A stretch of DNA of 64,000 nt from Pararhizobium sp. IMCC21322 (GTDB lineage Bacteria; Pseudomonadota; Alphaproteobacteria; Rhizobiales; GCA-2746425). Below are positions 33,617-43,031 of the stretch, piece by piece. The notes under the pieces are model-generated. The model saw only the letters and a program-made list of their open reading frames with translations. It was not told the DNA's origin and ran no database searches. Where the stretch lies: NCBI RefSeq assembly GCF_030758295.1, contig NZ_CP132335.1, positions 2,394,412-2,458,411 of the forward strand. Reading direction: 5' to 3'. Position numbers and translations under genes: made by a program. Numbering within the stretch: the first letter of the stretch is position 1; every line of letters begins with the position of its first letter.

Positions 33617-33878
33617 GGTGCGGACCCATTATGGGTGGTGAAATAGTCGGGATCGGTTTGTTTGCAGACCAGGAGCAAAGAAGCAGGAAGTCTGAAGACT
33701 TTCAAGTCTTTGCGACGCGGGCTGCGGGCAAACAGGCCCGATCCCTGATGGACAGAAAAATTGCTGCGACCTGCGGCGTCAAAGCGCTTAACCGGGCAGA
33801 AAGCCCGCTCCGCGCGTATTTCCTTGCATCTCTTTGCCATTTGTTCTGCTATTTCATCACCCATAATGGGTCCGCACC
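33617..33878. mobile_element. 262-bp MITE with 30-bp terminal inverted repeats, flanked by CTAG
   Basis: The first and last 30 bases are inverted copies with a single mismatch (both begin GGTGCGGACCCATTATGGGT), and CTAG flanks each side (33613-33616 and 33879-33882). The interior has no transposase. It contains one palindrome, AAGACTTTCAAGTCTT at about 33697-33712. The end sequence shares GGACCCATTA with the left end of the adjoining IS, so a related IS5-type transposase probably mobilises it. The 83-codon frames found on both strands arise from the symmetric ends and are not genes. Confidence 0.87.
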
Positions 33879-34832
33879 CTAGGACTGCGCAACGCTTTTC
33901 AGGGTCTCTTCTGTAGACACAAAAGCATCCTGACCCTCAAACGGGTTGTTGCCTGACAGCACATCCCCATGAACGTCACCATCTTCAGATAGCTGTTGGA
34001 AGGCGTTGCTTTCGGGTTCTCTTTGACCGTCATCATGCATGGGTGAAGCTTCAAACACATCTGCCGGCCGTGTGTCCTCGACCAGCTTTTCTGTTTGGGT
34101 TGGCGCCCCAACCACTTCGGCATCTGGTGCGTCCGTCTCATCATCAACCTGCCAGTGCTGAAGCATTCTCACAACATGGCTTTCCGTAAACTCAATCAAT
34201 GAGAGGAGTTTTGCGATCCGTTGTCCGGTCAGTTCCTGAAAGGTGCAGGCCGTGTAAATATTTATCGCGCACTTATCCAGCCTGTCGCAGACCTCGGTAT
34301 CCGTTCCATCTTCACGCGCAGCCCAGGCGGATGCCTGCATGGCTTCCGCTGCCTGCAAGATGTCAGATATGGCCTTCTCAGTGTGCTCAAAAATGTCATC
34401 CATTTCATTTGCTGCTGGAGCAAATCCGCCATTTTGCGCTTGTTGTGACCCTAGCTCACTGATTTCCTGACGGGTCAGTTGAATTGCAGCAGACAACTCC
34501 GCCACTTCCAAATGAAGCCGTTGTAGTGTTTCGTTTTCACCGGCATTGGGCGGAACCACATGTCGGGGCTCAGCAATCACGGTAGCAACAGGTGCGTCAG
34601 CGATAGGTGCGGCATCGGCAGCAGGTTTGGCTGGCGCTCCACCGATGGAGTTTTCAAGTCTTGCAATGGCTTCAAGCAATATTTCAGTATCTGCAACACG
34701 GTGTCTGCGCGCATATTCCTCTAGGAACCAGCGGCCCCTCGCGGTTTCCAGAACCGCTGATTCAATGGCGTGGTATTCTTCTGTTGGCAAAATATCAGTT
34801 AGTTCTGACGGTTTGTTTTTCTGCTGCGCCAT
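33879..34832 (-). CDS. CheZ-like protein (putative chemotaxis phosphatase-type)
   Basis: 317-residue acidic, mostly helical cytosolic protein. Residues about 120-235 form a long helical stretch that ends in CTFQELTGQRIAKLL. This resembles the DxTGQ block of CheZ, whose Gln takes part in dephosphorylating CheY-P. The N-terminal half has an Ala/Pro-rich linker (about 65-95), and the C-terminal 75 residues are acidic and probably disordered. No other chemotaxis gene is nearby. The TAG stop is formed by the CTAG at the right end of the MITE. The C-terminus is therefore either native (insertion exactly at a TAG stop) or cut by the insertion. Confidence 0.7.
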   Translation of the reverse strand: MAQQKNKPSELTDILPTEEYHAIESAVLETARGRWFLEEYARRHRVADTEILLEAIARLENSIGGAPAKPAADAAPIADAPVATVIAEPRHVVPPNAGENETLQRLHLEVAELSAAIQLTRQEISELGSQQAQNGGFAPAANEMDDIFEHTEKAISDILQAAEAMQASAWAAREDGTDTEVCDRLDKCAINIYTACTFQELTGQRIAKLLSLIEFTESHVVRMLQHWQVDDETDAPDAEVVGAPTQTEKLVEDTRPADVFEASPMHDDGQREPESNAFQQLSEDGDVHGDVLSGNNPFEGQDAFVSTEETLKSVAQS

Positions 34833-34983
34833 GGTCTTCCTGGTGTGGTCTCAATCGGGTTTTCTGTTAAAGTCGAAGCCTGCCAGACAAGTCTCGATTC
34901 TGTTCCAGACTACACTGTGATTCTTAACAATAAGATGCTGAAACGCATGTGTTCCTGCGTATGTCGGCGAATGGATTTTCCAA

Positions 34984-36162
34984 GTGATTGCTCGTCTCAC
35001 CGGACCCACCTCCTTTGCGCCGCGTATGGCCCTGTTTTACATGGCGGTGTTTGCGGCCGTTGGAATTTACATTCCATTTTTCCCCCTGTGGCTTGAATCG
35101 CGGGCGTTGACACCCACAGAAATCGGGCTGGTGCTGGCGGTTCCCATGGCCGTTCGGGCAATCGTCACACCACTAATGGTGTCGCTGGGGGACCGTGTTT
35201 CGGATCGTCGCAAGATCACCGTGATTTATGCCACAGCAGCCTTTCTGTGTTTGAGCCTTCTATTCTTTGCAAGCGGCTTCTGGCAAATCGTGCTTGTGGT
35301 GGTTTTCGTGGCGATCTTCTGGGATACGCTGGTCCCGTTGGGAGATGCGATTGCCCTGTCGGGTGTGCGCAGTTTTGGCATGGATTACGGGCAAGTGCGT
35401 CTTTGGGGGTCACTGGCCTTTGTTGGTGCAAATATTGCTGCCGGCGCACTTATTGGCGCGATGTCCGGCTCAGTCGTATTACCCATTCTGTTTTTGGCCT
35501 ACGGTTTGGTGGCGTTGTCGACCGTGGCTTTGCCAAAAGGTCAAGTTGCAACAACGGATGTGCCGCAAAATCAGACTGAATTCTCGGCAAAAGCCTTCCG
35601 GCATCCGGTTCTGCTGCTCTCACTTGCCATTGGCTCATTGTGCCAAGCGAGTCATGCCATGGTCTACGCGTTTGGAAGTCTTTATTGGCAGCAAGCCGGG
35701 TTTACCGGGCTGGAAATAGGTGTTCTGTGGGCCATTGGCGTTTTGGCAGAAGTCGCTTTGTTTGCGATGTCCAAACCGATTTTGCAGCGCATTGGCCCCT
35801 CCGGCCTTTTGGCGGTGGGCGCTGTTGCCGTCATTGTGCGTTGGCTGCTGTTTCCGATCCATTGGTCATTTGCGGGGTATTTCGTCTTGCAAATCCTGCA
35901 TGGTGCCACTTTTGGAGCGGCGCATCTGGGTGTTATGCACGCCATTTCACGGGGAGTGCCGGACGCTCAGACAGGGCGCGCGCAGGCAAGCTATTTCTTC
36001 ATTTCCGGGGTTATGATGGCACTGACAACCATCTTGTCGGGACAGCTGTTTGTGCGCTTTGGCGTAAACAGCTTTATCGCTATGGCATTGATTGGCCTGC
36101 TGGCTTTTGTCCTTTGGCTGATAATGCAACGGCTTAGGAACGGCTCAACATCATCCCCATAA
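34984..36162 (+). CDS. MFS transporter (MFS_1-like, HcaT-related)
   Basis: 392-residue inner-membrane permease with about twelve hydrophobic helices. The N-terminal YMAVFAAVGIYIPFFPLWL and the loop GDRVSDRRK after helix 2 fit the MFS_1-like group, to which the 3-phenylpropionate/nucleoside-type transporters belong. The start is taken as GTG; an ATG 15 codons in is the alternative. Its 3' end overlaps the dgcA gene by 12 bp in convergent orientation. The substrate is unknown. Confidence 0.85.
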   Translation: MIARLTGPTSFAPRMALFYMAVFAAVGIYIPFFPLWLESRALTPTEIGLVLAVPMAVRAIVTPLMVSLGDRVSDRRKITVIYATAAFLCLSLLFFASGFWQIVLVVVFVAIFWDTLVPLGDAIALSGVRSFGMDYGQVRLWGSLAFVGANIAAGALIGAMSGSVVLPILFLAYGLVALSTVALPKGQVATTDVPQNQTEFSAKAFRHPVLLLSLAIGSLCQASHAMVYAFGSLYWQQAGFTGLEIGVLWAIGVLAEVALFAMSKPILQRIGPSGLLAVGAVAVIVRWLLFPIHWSFAGYFVLQILHGATFGAAHLGVMHAISRGVPDAQTGRAQASYFFISGVMMALTTILSGQLFVRFGVNSFIAMALIGLLAFVLWLIMQRLRNGSTSSP

Positions 36163-37134
36163 TTTCGGTTTTGGCGGTGCAATGACGCTGTTTGCGTAGT
36201 GTAAGCCATGTTCTCTGTCCCGTTTCAGCAACAAGGGCCCGTCAAGGTCCACGAAAGCTGCAAATTGTGCGGGTAACAGGGCTGGAGCCATGCCAAGTGA
36301 TGTCCCAACCATGCAGCCAATCATCACACCGAAACCTTCGTTTCGACAGCGTACAACAAGCTTCATGGCTTCTGTCAAACCACCGGCCTTGTCCAATTTG
36401 ACATTTATGAAATCATAACGTGATTTCAGCTCTGATACAGTCTCGCTGGTATGAGCGCTTTCGTCAGCGCAAATCGGTACCGGATGTGGAATGCCCGCCA
36501 GGATGTCATCATGCCCGGCAGGAAGCGGTTGCTCAACAAGTGAAATGCCAGATGCGGCGCAGACCAGCATATTTTCAACGAAATTATCGGGCGTCCAGGC
36601 TTCGTTTGCATCGACGATGATCTTGCAATGGGGGGCGGCAGAATGAACCGCTCTGATGCGGTCCGTGTCCCCGGCACCACCCAGCTTTATCTTGAGGATC
36701 GGATGATTGCTTGCAGCGTGGGCTGCCTGTCCCATACGCTCTGCAGTATCGAGACTGATGGTGTAGGCGGTTTCAACACCATGCAGCGGCGACATACCCC
36801 ACAAATGTGCGACGCTGACGCCCTCCTGCTTCGCCTTTAAATCCCACAGAGCACAATCAACAGCATTGCGTGCAGCGCCAGCGGGCAGGGCGGATTGCAA
36901 GGCTTCTGTGTCGAGGTTTTCCGACAAGTCCGGCAGTATGGACTTGATCTGCTCTGCCACGCTGTCCAGACTTTCGTCGTACCTGGCATAGGGAACGCAT
37001 TCCCCTCTGCCAATCTTGCCATCCTGGCTAATCGATACTGTAAGGACATGAGCTTCGGTGCGTGATCCACGGGAAATCGTGAAAGCCTGTGCCAACGGAA
37101 ACACTTCGGCAGCAATTTCAATATGGCGGCTCAA
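36151..37134 (-). CDS. dgcA: Enolase-superfamily racemase: N-acetyl-D-Glu racemase DgcA / L-Ala-D/L-Glu epimerase type
   Basis: 327-residue muconate-lactonising-like enzyme. The first catalytic Lys pair is in ILKIKLGG (about 165), the metal ligands in VDANEAW, EQPLPAG and CADES, and the opposite Lys in VKLDKAGG (about 260). The start is TTG seven bases after AGGAG, and it overlaps the stop of the preceding gene by 4 bp. In a pathway described in marine bacteria, DgcN acetylates D-glutamate and DgcA racemises N-acetyl-D-glutamate. The adjacent DgcN-type gene supports that role here over general dipeptide epimerisation, but the fold alone cannot separate the two. Confidence 0.83.
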   Translation of the reverse strand: MSRHIEIAAEVFPLAQAFTISRGSRTEAHVLTVSISQDGKIGRGECVPYARYDESLDSVAEQIKSILPDLSENLDTEALQSALPAGAARNAVDCALWDLKAKQEGVSVAHLWGMSPLHGVETAYTISLDTAERMGQAAHAASNHPILKIKLGGAGDTDRIRAVHSAAPHCKIIVDANEAWTPDNFVENMLVCAASGISLVEQPLPAGHDDILAGIPHPVPICADESAHTSETVSELKSRYDFINVKLDKAGGLTEAMKLVVRCRNEGFGVMIGCMVGTSLGMAPALLPAQFAAFVDLDGPLLLKRDREHGLHYANSVIAPPKPKLWG

Positions 37135-38141
37135 AGGTCAAACTCCTGCTGCAGTCTGGCAACAATCGGTGCCACACCCGTGCGTATGGGGTCTACAGTT
37201 GGTAGGTCGTGGGCCTTTTCAATCTCAGCCATCGTACTGACGGCGGTTGCTTCATCAAGGGCCTGAGTGTTGACAGCAATGCCAACACAACGAATGTCAG
37301 GGTTCGTGAGCTGCCCGCAGGCAATTGTCAGGTCAATGACTTGTTGTATGCTTGGAAGTGGATGTTTCACATTGCGCATATGGGTTCGCGTCGTTTCATG
37401 ACAAACCACAAAGGCGTCAGGTTGGGAGCCGTGTAGCAAACCCAGTGACACACCTGCAAACGAGGGGTGAAACAACGACCCCTGTCCCTCCACAATTTGC
37501 CAGATATCGGGCTCTGTCGCAGGCGAAACCCATTCAGCGGCACCAGATATGAAATCCGCAACCACCGCATCAATGGATACGCCCCGGCCGGAAATAAAAA
37601 TGCCGGTCTGTCCCGTGGCCTGGAAATTTGCATCCAGACCCGCTTCCCGCATGCCTTTTTCAAGCGCAAGGGACGTGTATTTCTTGCCAACAGAACAATC
37701 GGTTCCAACTGTCAGCAGCCGCAATCCCTCACGTTTGGTGCCCTGACCGGTTTTGAAAGTCTGGTCAGAATGGCGCACATTATGCAAGTGTCGGCCATTG
37801 CGCTTTGCAGCTTCTGCGATTGCCGGAATGTCCTCCAGACGCAGATGCAGCCCGCTTGCAACATCCAGACCGGCATCAAGCGCTGCGACAATGGAGTCAA
37901 GCCAGTGATCGGGAAGAACGCCGCCGGCATTTACAACGCCGATGATGAGTGTTTTTGCACCCGCCGCAATGGCCTGTCGCAAACCCATATCTGGCAGACC
38001 GGTATCGGCGTTGCATCCGGGCAGGCGCATTTGCCCGACACACCAGTCTTTCCGCCAGTCGACAATGCCGATTGCAGTCTTTGCAGCCAAAGCATCTGGC
38101 ACATCGCCCAGAAACAAGAGGTAGGGCCGTTTCAATTCCAT
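37131..38141 (-). CDS. dgcN: DUF1611-family P-loop protein, D-glutamate N-acetyltransferase DgcN type
   Basis: 336-residue DUF1611 protein. The N-terminal Rossmann-like part (about 1-130) begins with PYLLFLGDVPDALAAKTA. The C-terminal P-loop domain starts with VGTDCSVGKKYTSLAL (about 143-160). Related proteins have been reported to be N-acetyltransferases acting on D-glutamate (DgcN). It is the first gene of a two-gene operon with dgcA and is divergent from mlaE, with about 85 bp between starts. The ribosome-binding site AGGTG lies four bases before the ATG. Confidence 0.82.
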   Translation of the reverse strand: MELKRPYLLFLGDVPDALAAKTAIGIVDWRKDWCVGQMRLPGCNADTGLPDMGLRQAIAAGAKTLIIGVVNAGGVLPDHWLDSIVAALDAGLDVASGLHLRLEDIPAIAEAAKRNGRHLHNVRHSDQTFKTGQGTKREGLRLLTVGTDCSVGKKYTSLALEKGMREAGLDANFQATGQTGIFISGRGVSIDAVVADFISGAAEWVSPATEPDIWQIVEGQGSLFHPSFAGVSLGLLHGSQPDAFVVCHETTRTHMRNVKHPLPSIQQVIDLTIACGQLTNPDIRCVGIAVNTQALDEATAVSTMAEIEKAHDLPTVDPIRTGVAPIVARLQQEFDL

Positions 38142-38227
38142 AAATCACCTGTTTTTATTCAGCATTTCAACCGCACTGAATATCCGTTAGTCTGTGCAAG
38201 AATCCCGTACTTCGCAATGGAAAAAAT

Positions 38228-39376
38228 GTGAGCGTAACAACAGTGCCAGATCTGGTCTCTCTGCAGGACAATTCCGACGGCATGAAGCTGTTGGCGGCAG
38301 GCAATTGGACATTGGAAAATGCAGCCGATCTATCCCAACGGCTGAATGAGTTGGAACAGCGTGTCGCGAAGAGCGAGGCGGGTCCTCTGATCGCCAACAT
38401 CTCAGCGATTGAGGAAATGGATACCTCTGGCGCCTGGTTGCTGGTGCGGCTTCGTAAACACCTTTTGGACCGCAACAGCGACCTGTTGATAGAAGGCATG
38501 ACGCCCGACCGGGAAGTATTGCTGGATGAGGTTTTTGAAAGCGCTGCTGCTGTGGATACCGAAACTGCTGCTCCACCTCGTTGGCACCCGATGGAGTTTC
38601 TTGGTCGGACTGTGGCTGCTATTGGCTATGATATGTCAGCCAAAACCAACATGTTGGGCCGGGCTATCTCTGGTCTGATCGCTGTTTTGGTATCGCCCAA
38701 ACGCTTGCGTGCAATCTCAATCGTTCATCATCTGGATCAGGCGGGCCTGCGCGCAGTGCCGATCATCGCGCTCATGTCGTTTGTCATCGGCGCCATCATT
38801 GCTCAGCAATCGGCGTATCAGTTGCGTTATTTTGGCGCTGAAGTCTTCACAGTCGATCTGGTCGGCATTCTTGTGCTGAGGGAACTGGGCGTGTTGTTGA
38901 CAGCCATTATGGTTGCCGGTCGCTCCGGCAGTGCCTTCACAGCCGAGATTGGCTCCATGAAGATGCGTGAGGAGATTGACGCTCTGCGCGTTATTGGCAT
39001 GTCGACAACCGATGTGCTCGTATTGCCGCGGGTTCTGGCCCTGGTAATTGCGGTGCCATTGTTGACGGTTATCGCAAATATTTTCGCGCTTTTAGGCGGA
39101 GCCATGGTCGCCTGGGTTTACTCTGATATCCCGCCGATTGAGTTCATCACACGATTGAGAGAAGCCGTTTGGCTCTCAACCCTGCTGGTGGGTTTCATAA
39201 AGGCGCCGTTCATGGCTTTGGTCATCGCCGTTATTGCTTGTTCAGAAGGCTTTGCCGTGAAGGGAAGTGCTGAGTCTCTGGGGCGCAGGACAACAGCTTC
39301 TGTGGTCAAAGCCATATTCATGGTGATCGTCATGGACGGGTTGTTTGCCATGTTCTTCGCAGCTATCGGCTACTGA
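38228..39376 (+). CDS. mlaE: MlaE-type phospholipid ABC permease with N-terminal STAS domain
   Basis: 382 residues. Residues 1-110 form a STAS/MlaB-like domain (ISAIEEMDTSGAWLL), and about 150-382 the MlaE permease with its typical ELGVLLTAIMVAGRSGSAFT and EIGSMKMREEIDALRVIGM. The MlaFEDB complex moves phospholipids between the membranes and keeps the outer leaflet asymmetric. Here MlaB is fused to MlaE, as is common in alphaproteobacteria. The start is GTG, because the ATG two bases before it is followed at once by a stop. The other mla genes follow only after an antisense gene. Confidence 0.93.
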   Translation: MSVTTVPDLVSLQDNSDGMKLLAAGNWTLENAADLSQRLNELEQRVAKSEAGPLIANISAIEEMDTSGAWLLVRLRKHLLDRNSDLLIEGMTPDREVLLDEVFESAAAVDTETAAPPRWHPMEFLGRTVAAIGYDMSAKTNMLGRAISGLIAVLVSPKRLRAISIVHHLDQAGLRAVPIIALMSFVIGAIIAQQSAYQLRYFGAEVFTVDLVGILVLRELGVLLTAIMVAGRSGSAFTAEIGSMKMREEIDALRVIGMSTTDVLVLPRVLALVIAVPLLTVIANIFALLGGAMVAWVYSDIPPIEFITRLREAVWLSTLLVGFIKAPFMALVIAVIACSEGFAVKGSAESLGRRTTASVVKAIFMVIVMDGLFAMFFAAIGY

Positions 39377-39405
39377 TGCGTGTTTTCCGCCGGTTTGTTT
39401 CTGCT

Positions 39406-40377
39406 CTAGGTCTGCTCCTCGAGACGATCTGTTGCCGGCGCGGGCGTTCGGGAAAGGGCGGATATGGCGGAATGGAGCGCTTCATCCAGTTCCACATCAA
39501 CAGATTGCAATGATGGCATAAGCTGCTCCAGATTGCGTGCGCCAATAATCGGGCTGGTTACAGCCGTATTGGCCGCAGCCCATGCAATCGCCAGGGACAC
39601 CGGGTGGACATTCCTGTCTTCACATAATGCCGTGAAAGCCTCTGCCGTTTCAAACACCCATGGCTCGCCATAGCGCGCCGAATACATGGTGTTGGCCACA
39701 AGGCGCGCTGCCTCCGGGCGTGTGCTGGCGTTATACTTGCCACTCAGCAGGCCTCCGCCAAGCGGAGAGTAAGAAATAACACCCAAATTCTCGGCAAGAG
39801 CGAGTGGAAAAATTTCCGCTTCTGCCTGTCGTTTCACAAGGGAATACATGGGTTGAATCACATCGAATCGCGGCCAGCCATGCTGGTCCGAAATGCCAAG
39901 CGCTCTGGCAAGTTGCCAGGCCGCATAATTGCTGGCCCCCAGATACAAGACCTTGCCATCGGCTACCAGTTTTTCCAAAGCCCGAAGCGTTTCTTCCAAC
40001 GGCACATGATTGTCCCAGCGATGCATGAACAGAATATCCAGCCGGTCAGTGCCCAACCGTTCCAGGCTCGCTTCCACAGCCCGCAGGATATGCCGACGGT
40101 TGCCACCGCCAGAATTGATGTCAGCGTTCATGGCTCCAAAGCATTTTGACGTAACAATCAATTCATCACGGTCAGTCTTGATCAAGTCTCCCAGAATGCG
40201 CTCGGCCATGCCATTTGAGTAGACATCCGCACAGTCGAAGAAATTGATGCCGGCATCACGGCAGGCAGAAAACATGCGGCCAGCTTCATGCGCGTCAGCA
40301 TCACCGCCAAAAGACATGGTTCCAAAACAAAGCTCTGAAACCTGCAAGCCAGTCTGGCCAAGCAATTTTGTTTTCAT
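39406..40377 (-). CDS. Aldo/keto reductase
   Basis: 323-residue NADPH-dependent oxidoreductase of the AKR superfamily. The tetrad is visible: Asp and Tyr in FFDCADVYSNG (about 52-61), Lys in IVTSKCFG (about 84) and His in ILFMHRWDN (about 125). I use the second of two adjacent ATGs because GGAGG is five bases before it. It lies antisense between mlaE and mlaF and so splits an otherwise continuous transport operon. There is no functional link to lipid transport in the sequence, so it was probably inserted later. Confidence 0.88.
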   Translation of the reverse strand: MKTKLLGQTGLQVSELCFGTMSFGGDADAHEAGRMFSACRDAGINFFDCADVYSNGMAERILGDLIKTDRDELIVTSKCFGAMNADINSGGGNRRHILRAVEASLERLGTDRLDILFMHRWDNHVPLEETLRALEKLVADGKVLYLGASNYAAWQLARALGISDQHGWPRFDVIQPMYSLVKRQAEAEIFPLALAENLGVISYSPLGGGLLSGKYNASTRPEAARLVANTMYSARYGEPWVFETAEAFTALCEDRNVHPVSLAIAWAAANTAVTSPIIGARNLEQLMPSLQSVDVELDEALHSAISALSRTPAPATDRLEEQT

Positions 40378-40537
40378 CATATCCTCCGCGCGGTTTAATC
40401 AAGACGTCCTTTCAATGCGCGATTTGGCGCAAGATCGCAATATTGCCTTCATTGCAAACGAAACACCAATCCAGCATAAGGTTAATGCAAGTCTTGGAAT
40501 CGGTGCCAAAGAGGGTTTCCTCAAAGGCGATCCGATA

Positions 40538-41380
40538 ATGCAGTTCCAGAGTTTCGCAAATTCCAGAGTTTCTATGGCCAAAGAACCTATTACATTTCCG
40601 TCTGTAAAGCGTGGCGACGTCATTTTGCAGGCACGCGGAATTACCGTAGGGTTTGGTGATAGCCTTATTCTTGAAGATCTCGATATCGACCTCAGGGCTG
40701 GCGAAGTGCTTGGCGTTGTGGGCGCTTCGGGAACTGGCAAGTCGGTATTGCTGCGCTCGATTGTCGGTTTGCTGCCGCGCCGCTCTGGTATCGTGAAAGT
40801 GTATGGTCAGGACTACGATTCTGCTGAACATGCCGTGCAGGAGGCGGTGGATCGCCGCTGGGGCGTCCTGTTTCAGAACGGCGCCTTGTTCTCAGCACTG
40901 ACCGTAAAGCAGAACGTTCAGGTGCCAATGCGGGAACATTTACGACTGCCGCAAGATCTGATGGACGAACTGGCTCGTATCAAGATTGAGATGGTTGGTT
41001 TGCCAGCCGATGCCGCAGATAAATTCCCGGCGGAATTGTCAGGCGGCATGATAAAGCGGGCAAGCCTTGCCAGAGCGTTGTCATTGGATCCCGACATCGT
41101 GTTTCTGGATGAACCCACCTCCGGTCTTGATCCGATCAGTGCCGCAGAATTTGATGAGTTGTTGAAAAAACTCTGCGAAACTCTGGCTTTGAGTGCGTTC
41201 ATGGTGACCCATGATCTGGACAGTCTCTATGCCGCCTGTGACAGAATTGCCGTTATAGGCAACAAAAAGGTCATGGTAGAGGGCGGCCTGCCGGATATGC
41301 TGGCATTTGACGATCCATGGGTGCAGGATTATTTTCGTGGGAAGCGTGCCCGCAGGTTGAATGAGTCGCTTGAAAGCTGA
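40538..41380 (+). CDS. mlaF: MlaF-type phospholipid transport ATPase
   Basis: 280-residue ABC ATPase. Walker A GASGTGKSV (about 64), signature LSGGMIKRASLARAL (about 168) and Walker B IVFLDEPTSGLDP (about 189) are canonical for the MlaF/Ttg2A group. The frame is open far upstream, into sequence opposite the reductase gene. I therefore choose the ATG at 40538 with AAAGGCG upstream; the ATG at 40574 is possible. It drives the MlaE permease, although that gene is separated by the antisense reductase. MlaD follows after about 55 bp. Confidence 0.9.
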   Translation: MQFQSFANSRVSMAKEPITFPSVKRGDVILQARGITVGFGDSLILEDLDIDLRAGEVLGVVGASGTGKSVLLRSIVGLLPRRSGIVKVYGQDYDSAEHAVQEAVDRRWGVLFQNGALFSALTVKQNVQVPMREHLRLPQDLMDELARIKIEMVGLPADAADKFPAELSGGMIKRASLARALSLDPDIVFLDEPTSGLDPISAAEFDELLKKLCETLALSAFMVTHDLDSLYAACDRIAVIGNKKVMVEGGLPDMLAFDDPWVQDYFRGKRARRLNESLES

Positions 41381-41434
41381 ATGCGAGTATCAATTGAACG
41401 TCAGAATGACATGTCGAGAGTGAGTTTGTAGACG

Positions 41435-42835
41435 ATGGAAACCAAGGCCAATTATGGGCTGATCGGCATATTCACGCTGTTGGTGGCCGCCATAGCCGTA
41501 TTTATGATCTACTGGGTCGGAAGGCTGGATCAGGCTGGGTCTGCCGTACCGGTTCAAATTTCTTTCCCCGGAGCCGTATCCGGCCTTGTTGCTGGAAGTC
41601 CGGTCAATTTCAACGGCATCCGCGTTGGCACAGTTCGCAGCCTCTCACTGGATCCGACCGATCCCGAAGCGGTTTTGGTCGATGTCGATATCGACCAAAA
41701 CACGCCGCTCAAGTCAGACACTGAAATCACACTCGGCACGACCGGCATCACGGGCGCGTCCTATGTGGATTTACGGGCCGGTTCCATAGAATTGCCCAAC
41801 CTCTTGTTGCAAGACGACATTCCCCAATTGCAGGCTGACGGGTCTTCAATGGATGACTTGCTGCAGGCTGCACGGGATATGATGACTCGGGTAGACCGGG
41901 TGGTCAGACGGGTTGATACATTGGTGGAAACCAATGGCGCAGAGATCGAACGAACCATTCAGAATGCGGCGATTTTTTCCGATGCACTGGCAAGCAATGC
42001 ACCCGGCATCGACCGTTTCCTGTCGACAACCACCGAAGCCGCCACACAAATTGGTGCGCTTGCAAACCGATTGGAAGGTTTGACCGAAAAGGCTGACACA
42101 CTGGTCAGTGCGATTAATCCAGAGCAGGTGCGGACTGCCGTCAGCAACATTCAAAGGTTCACGGATAATTTGAATCAGACCGCTGGAAAACTTGAAGATC
42201 TCGTCTCTGAAGCCACACTATCAGTTTCCACATTCAACACCTTTGGTGCCTCCCTCAACAGCAGCCTGTTACAGATAGACAATATTGTGTCTGCTATACC
42301 GCCTGAAGAATTGAGAGCAATGGTCGAAGGCGCAAGTTCATTTGTTAAAAATCTGGCGGATCAAAATGGTGCGATCTCCGGAATTGTTGAAAATGCCCGC
42401 GACGGCAGCGAAAGCTTCAAAAGCCTTGCCACGCGTCTTGAAAGCGAGGGGGACCGCATTAGCGGAATCACCGCTGATGCTGCAGCGTTTGCCAAGACGC
42501 TCAATTCGGCAGCAGGCCGTGTGGATGCACTTTTTGATGGACTCGATGAGATGATGAGTTCTGATGGCAGCGCAACGCTTATGGGTGAACTGCAAAAAAC
42601 CCTGTCCAGTTTCCGAAGCGCAGCCTCCACATTTGAGGTGCGGATTGGCGAGATTGCCAATGGCGTGTCGCGTTTCTCTGGCTCGGGACTGCGCAATCTG
42701 GACGGTTTGATTGCAGATGGAAGACGCGCGATGAGTCGCTTTAATAGCTTGTTGCAGCAATTGGAAAGCAATCCACGGCAGTTCATTTCAGGCAGTGGTG
42801 GCGTCCCGGAATACAATGGCAGGCCGAGACGCTGA
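41435..42835 (+). CDS. mlaD: MlaD-type MCE protein with long helical C-terminus
   Basis: 466 residues. The N-terminal anchor helix (about 7-27) is followed by an MCE domain (about 40-120, with FPGAVSGLVAGSPVNFNGIR) that binds phospholipid and contacts MlaFE. About 140-440 form a long, periodic, mostly helical region. E. coli MlaD is about 180 residues, so this is the long PqiB/Mce-like form in which the helix may extend across the periplasm. The gene sits between mlaF and the auxiliary lipoprotein gene in one direction. Confidence 0.9.
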   Translation: METKANYGLIGIFTLLVAAIAVFMIYWVGRLDQAGSAVPVQISFPGAVSGLVAGSPVNFNGIRVGTVRSLSLDPTDPEAVLVDVDIDQNTPLKSDTEITLGTTGITGASYVDLRAGSIELPNLLLQDDIPQLQADGSSMDDLLQAARDMMTRVDRVVRRVDTLVETNGAEIERTIQNAAIFSDALASNAPGIDRFLSTTTEAATQIGALANRLEGLTEKADTLVSAINPEQVRTAVSNIQRFTDNLNQTAGKLEDLVSEATLSVSTFNTFGASLNSSLLQIDNIVSAIPPEELRAMVEGASSFVKNLADQNGAISGIVENARDGSESFKSLATRLESEGDRISGITADAAAFAKTLNSAAGRVDALFDGLDEMMSSDGSATLMGELQKTLSSFRSAASTFEVRIGEIANGVSRFSGSGLRNLDGLIADGRRAMSRFNSLLQQLESNPRQFISGSGGVPEYNGRPRR

Positions 42836-43031
42836 ATTATTCCGGATTCATGCACTGGAACCGGGTGATTCTTGCAACAGTTGCGTCTGAAAGAGGCGCA
42901 GGCGCTTGATTTCTTGGGAATCTCTGTTCAAAAGCAAGGGTGGTATTTCTCCAGACTCAGTAAGTGATAGCGAGTTGGCTTTGGCCTTTGACACGAAACA
43001 AGATACGCAGCCGCATCGGATTGGCCGATCG

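Noticed and set aside
33613-33882. Two 83-codon frames on opposite strands ending in the same residues
   Set aside because: They are produced by the 30-bp inverted ends of the MITE and have no family resemblance.
40244-40537. Upstream extension of mlaF
   Set aside because: It runs through sequence antisense to the aldo/keto reductase and encodes nothing like an ABC ATPase N-terminus.
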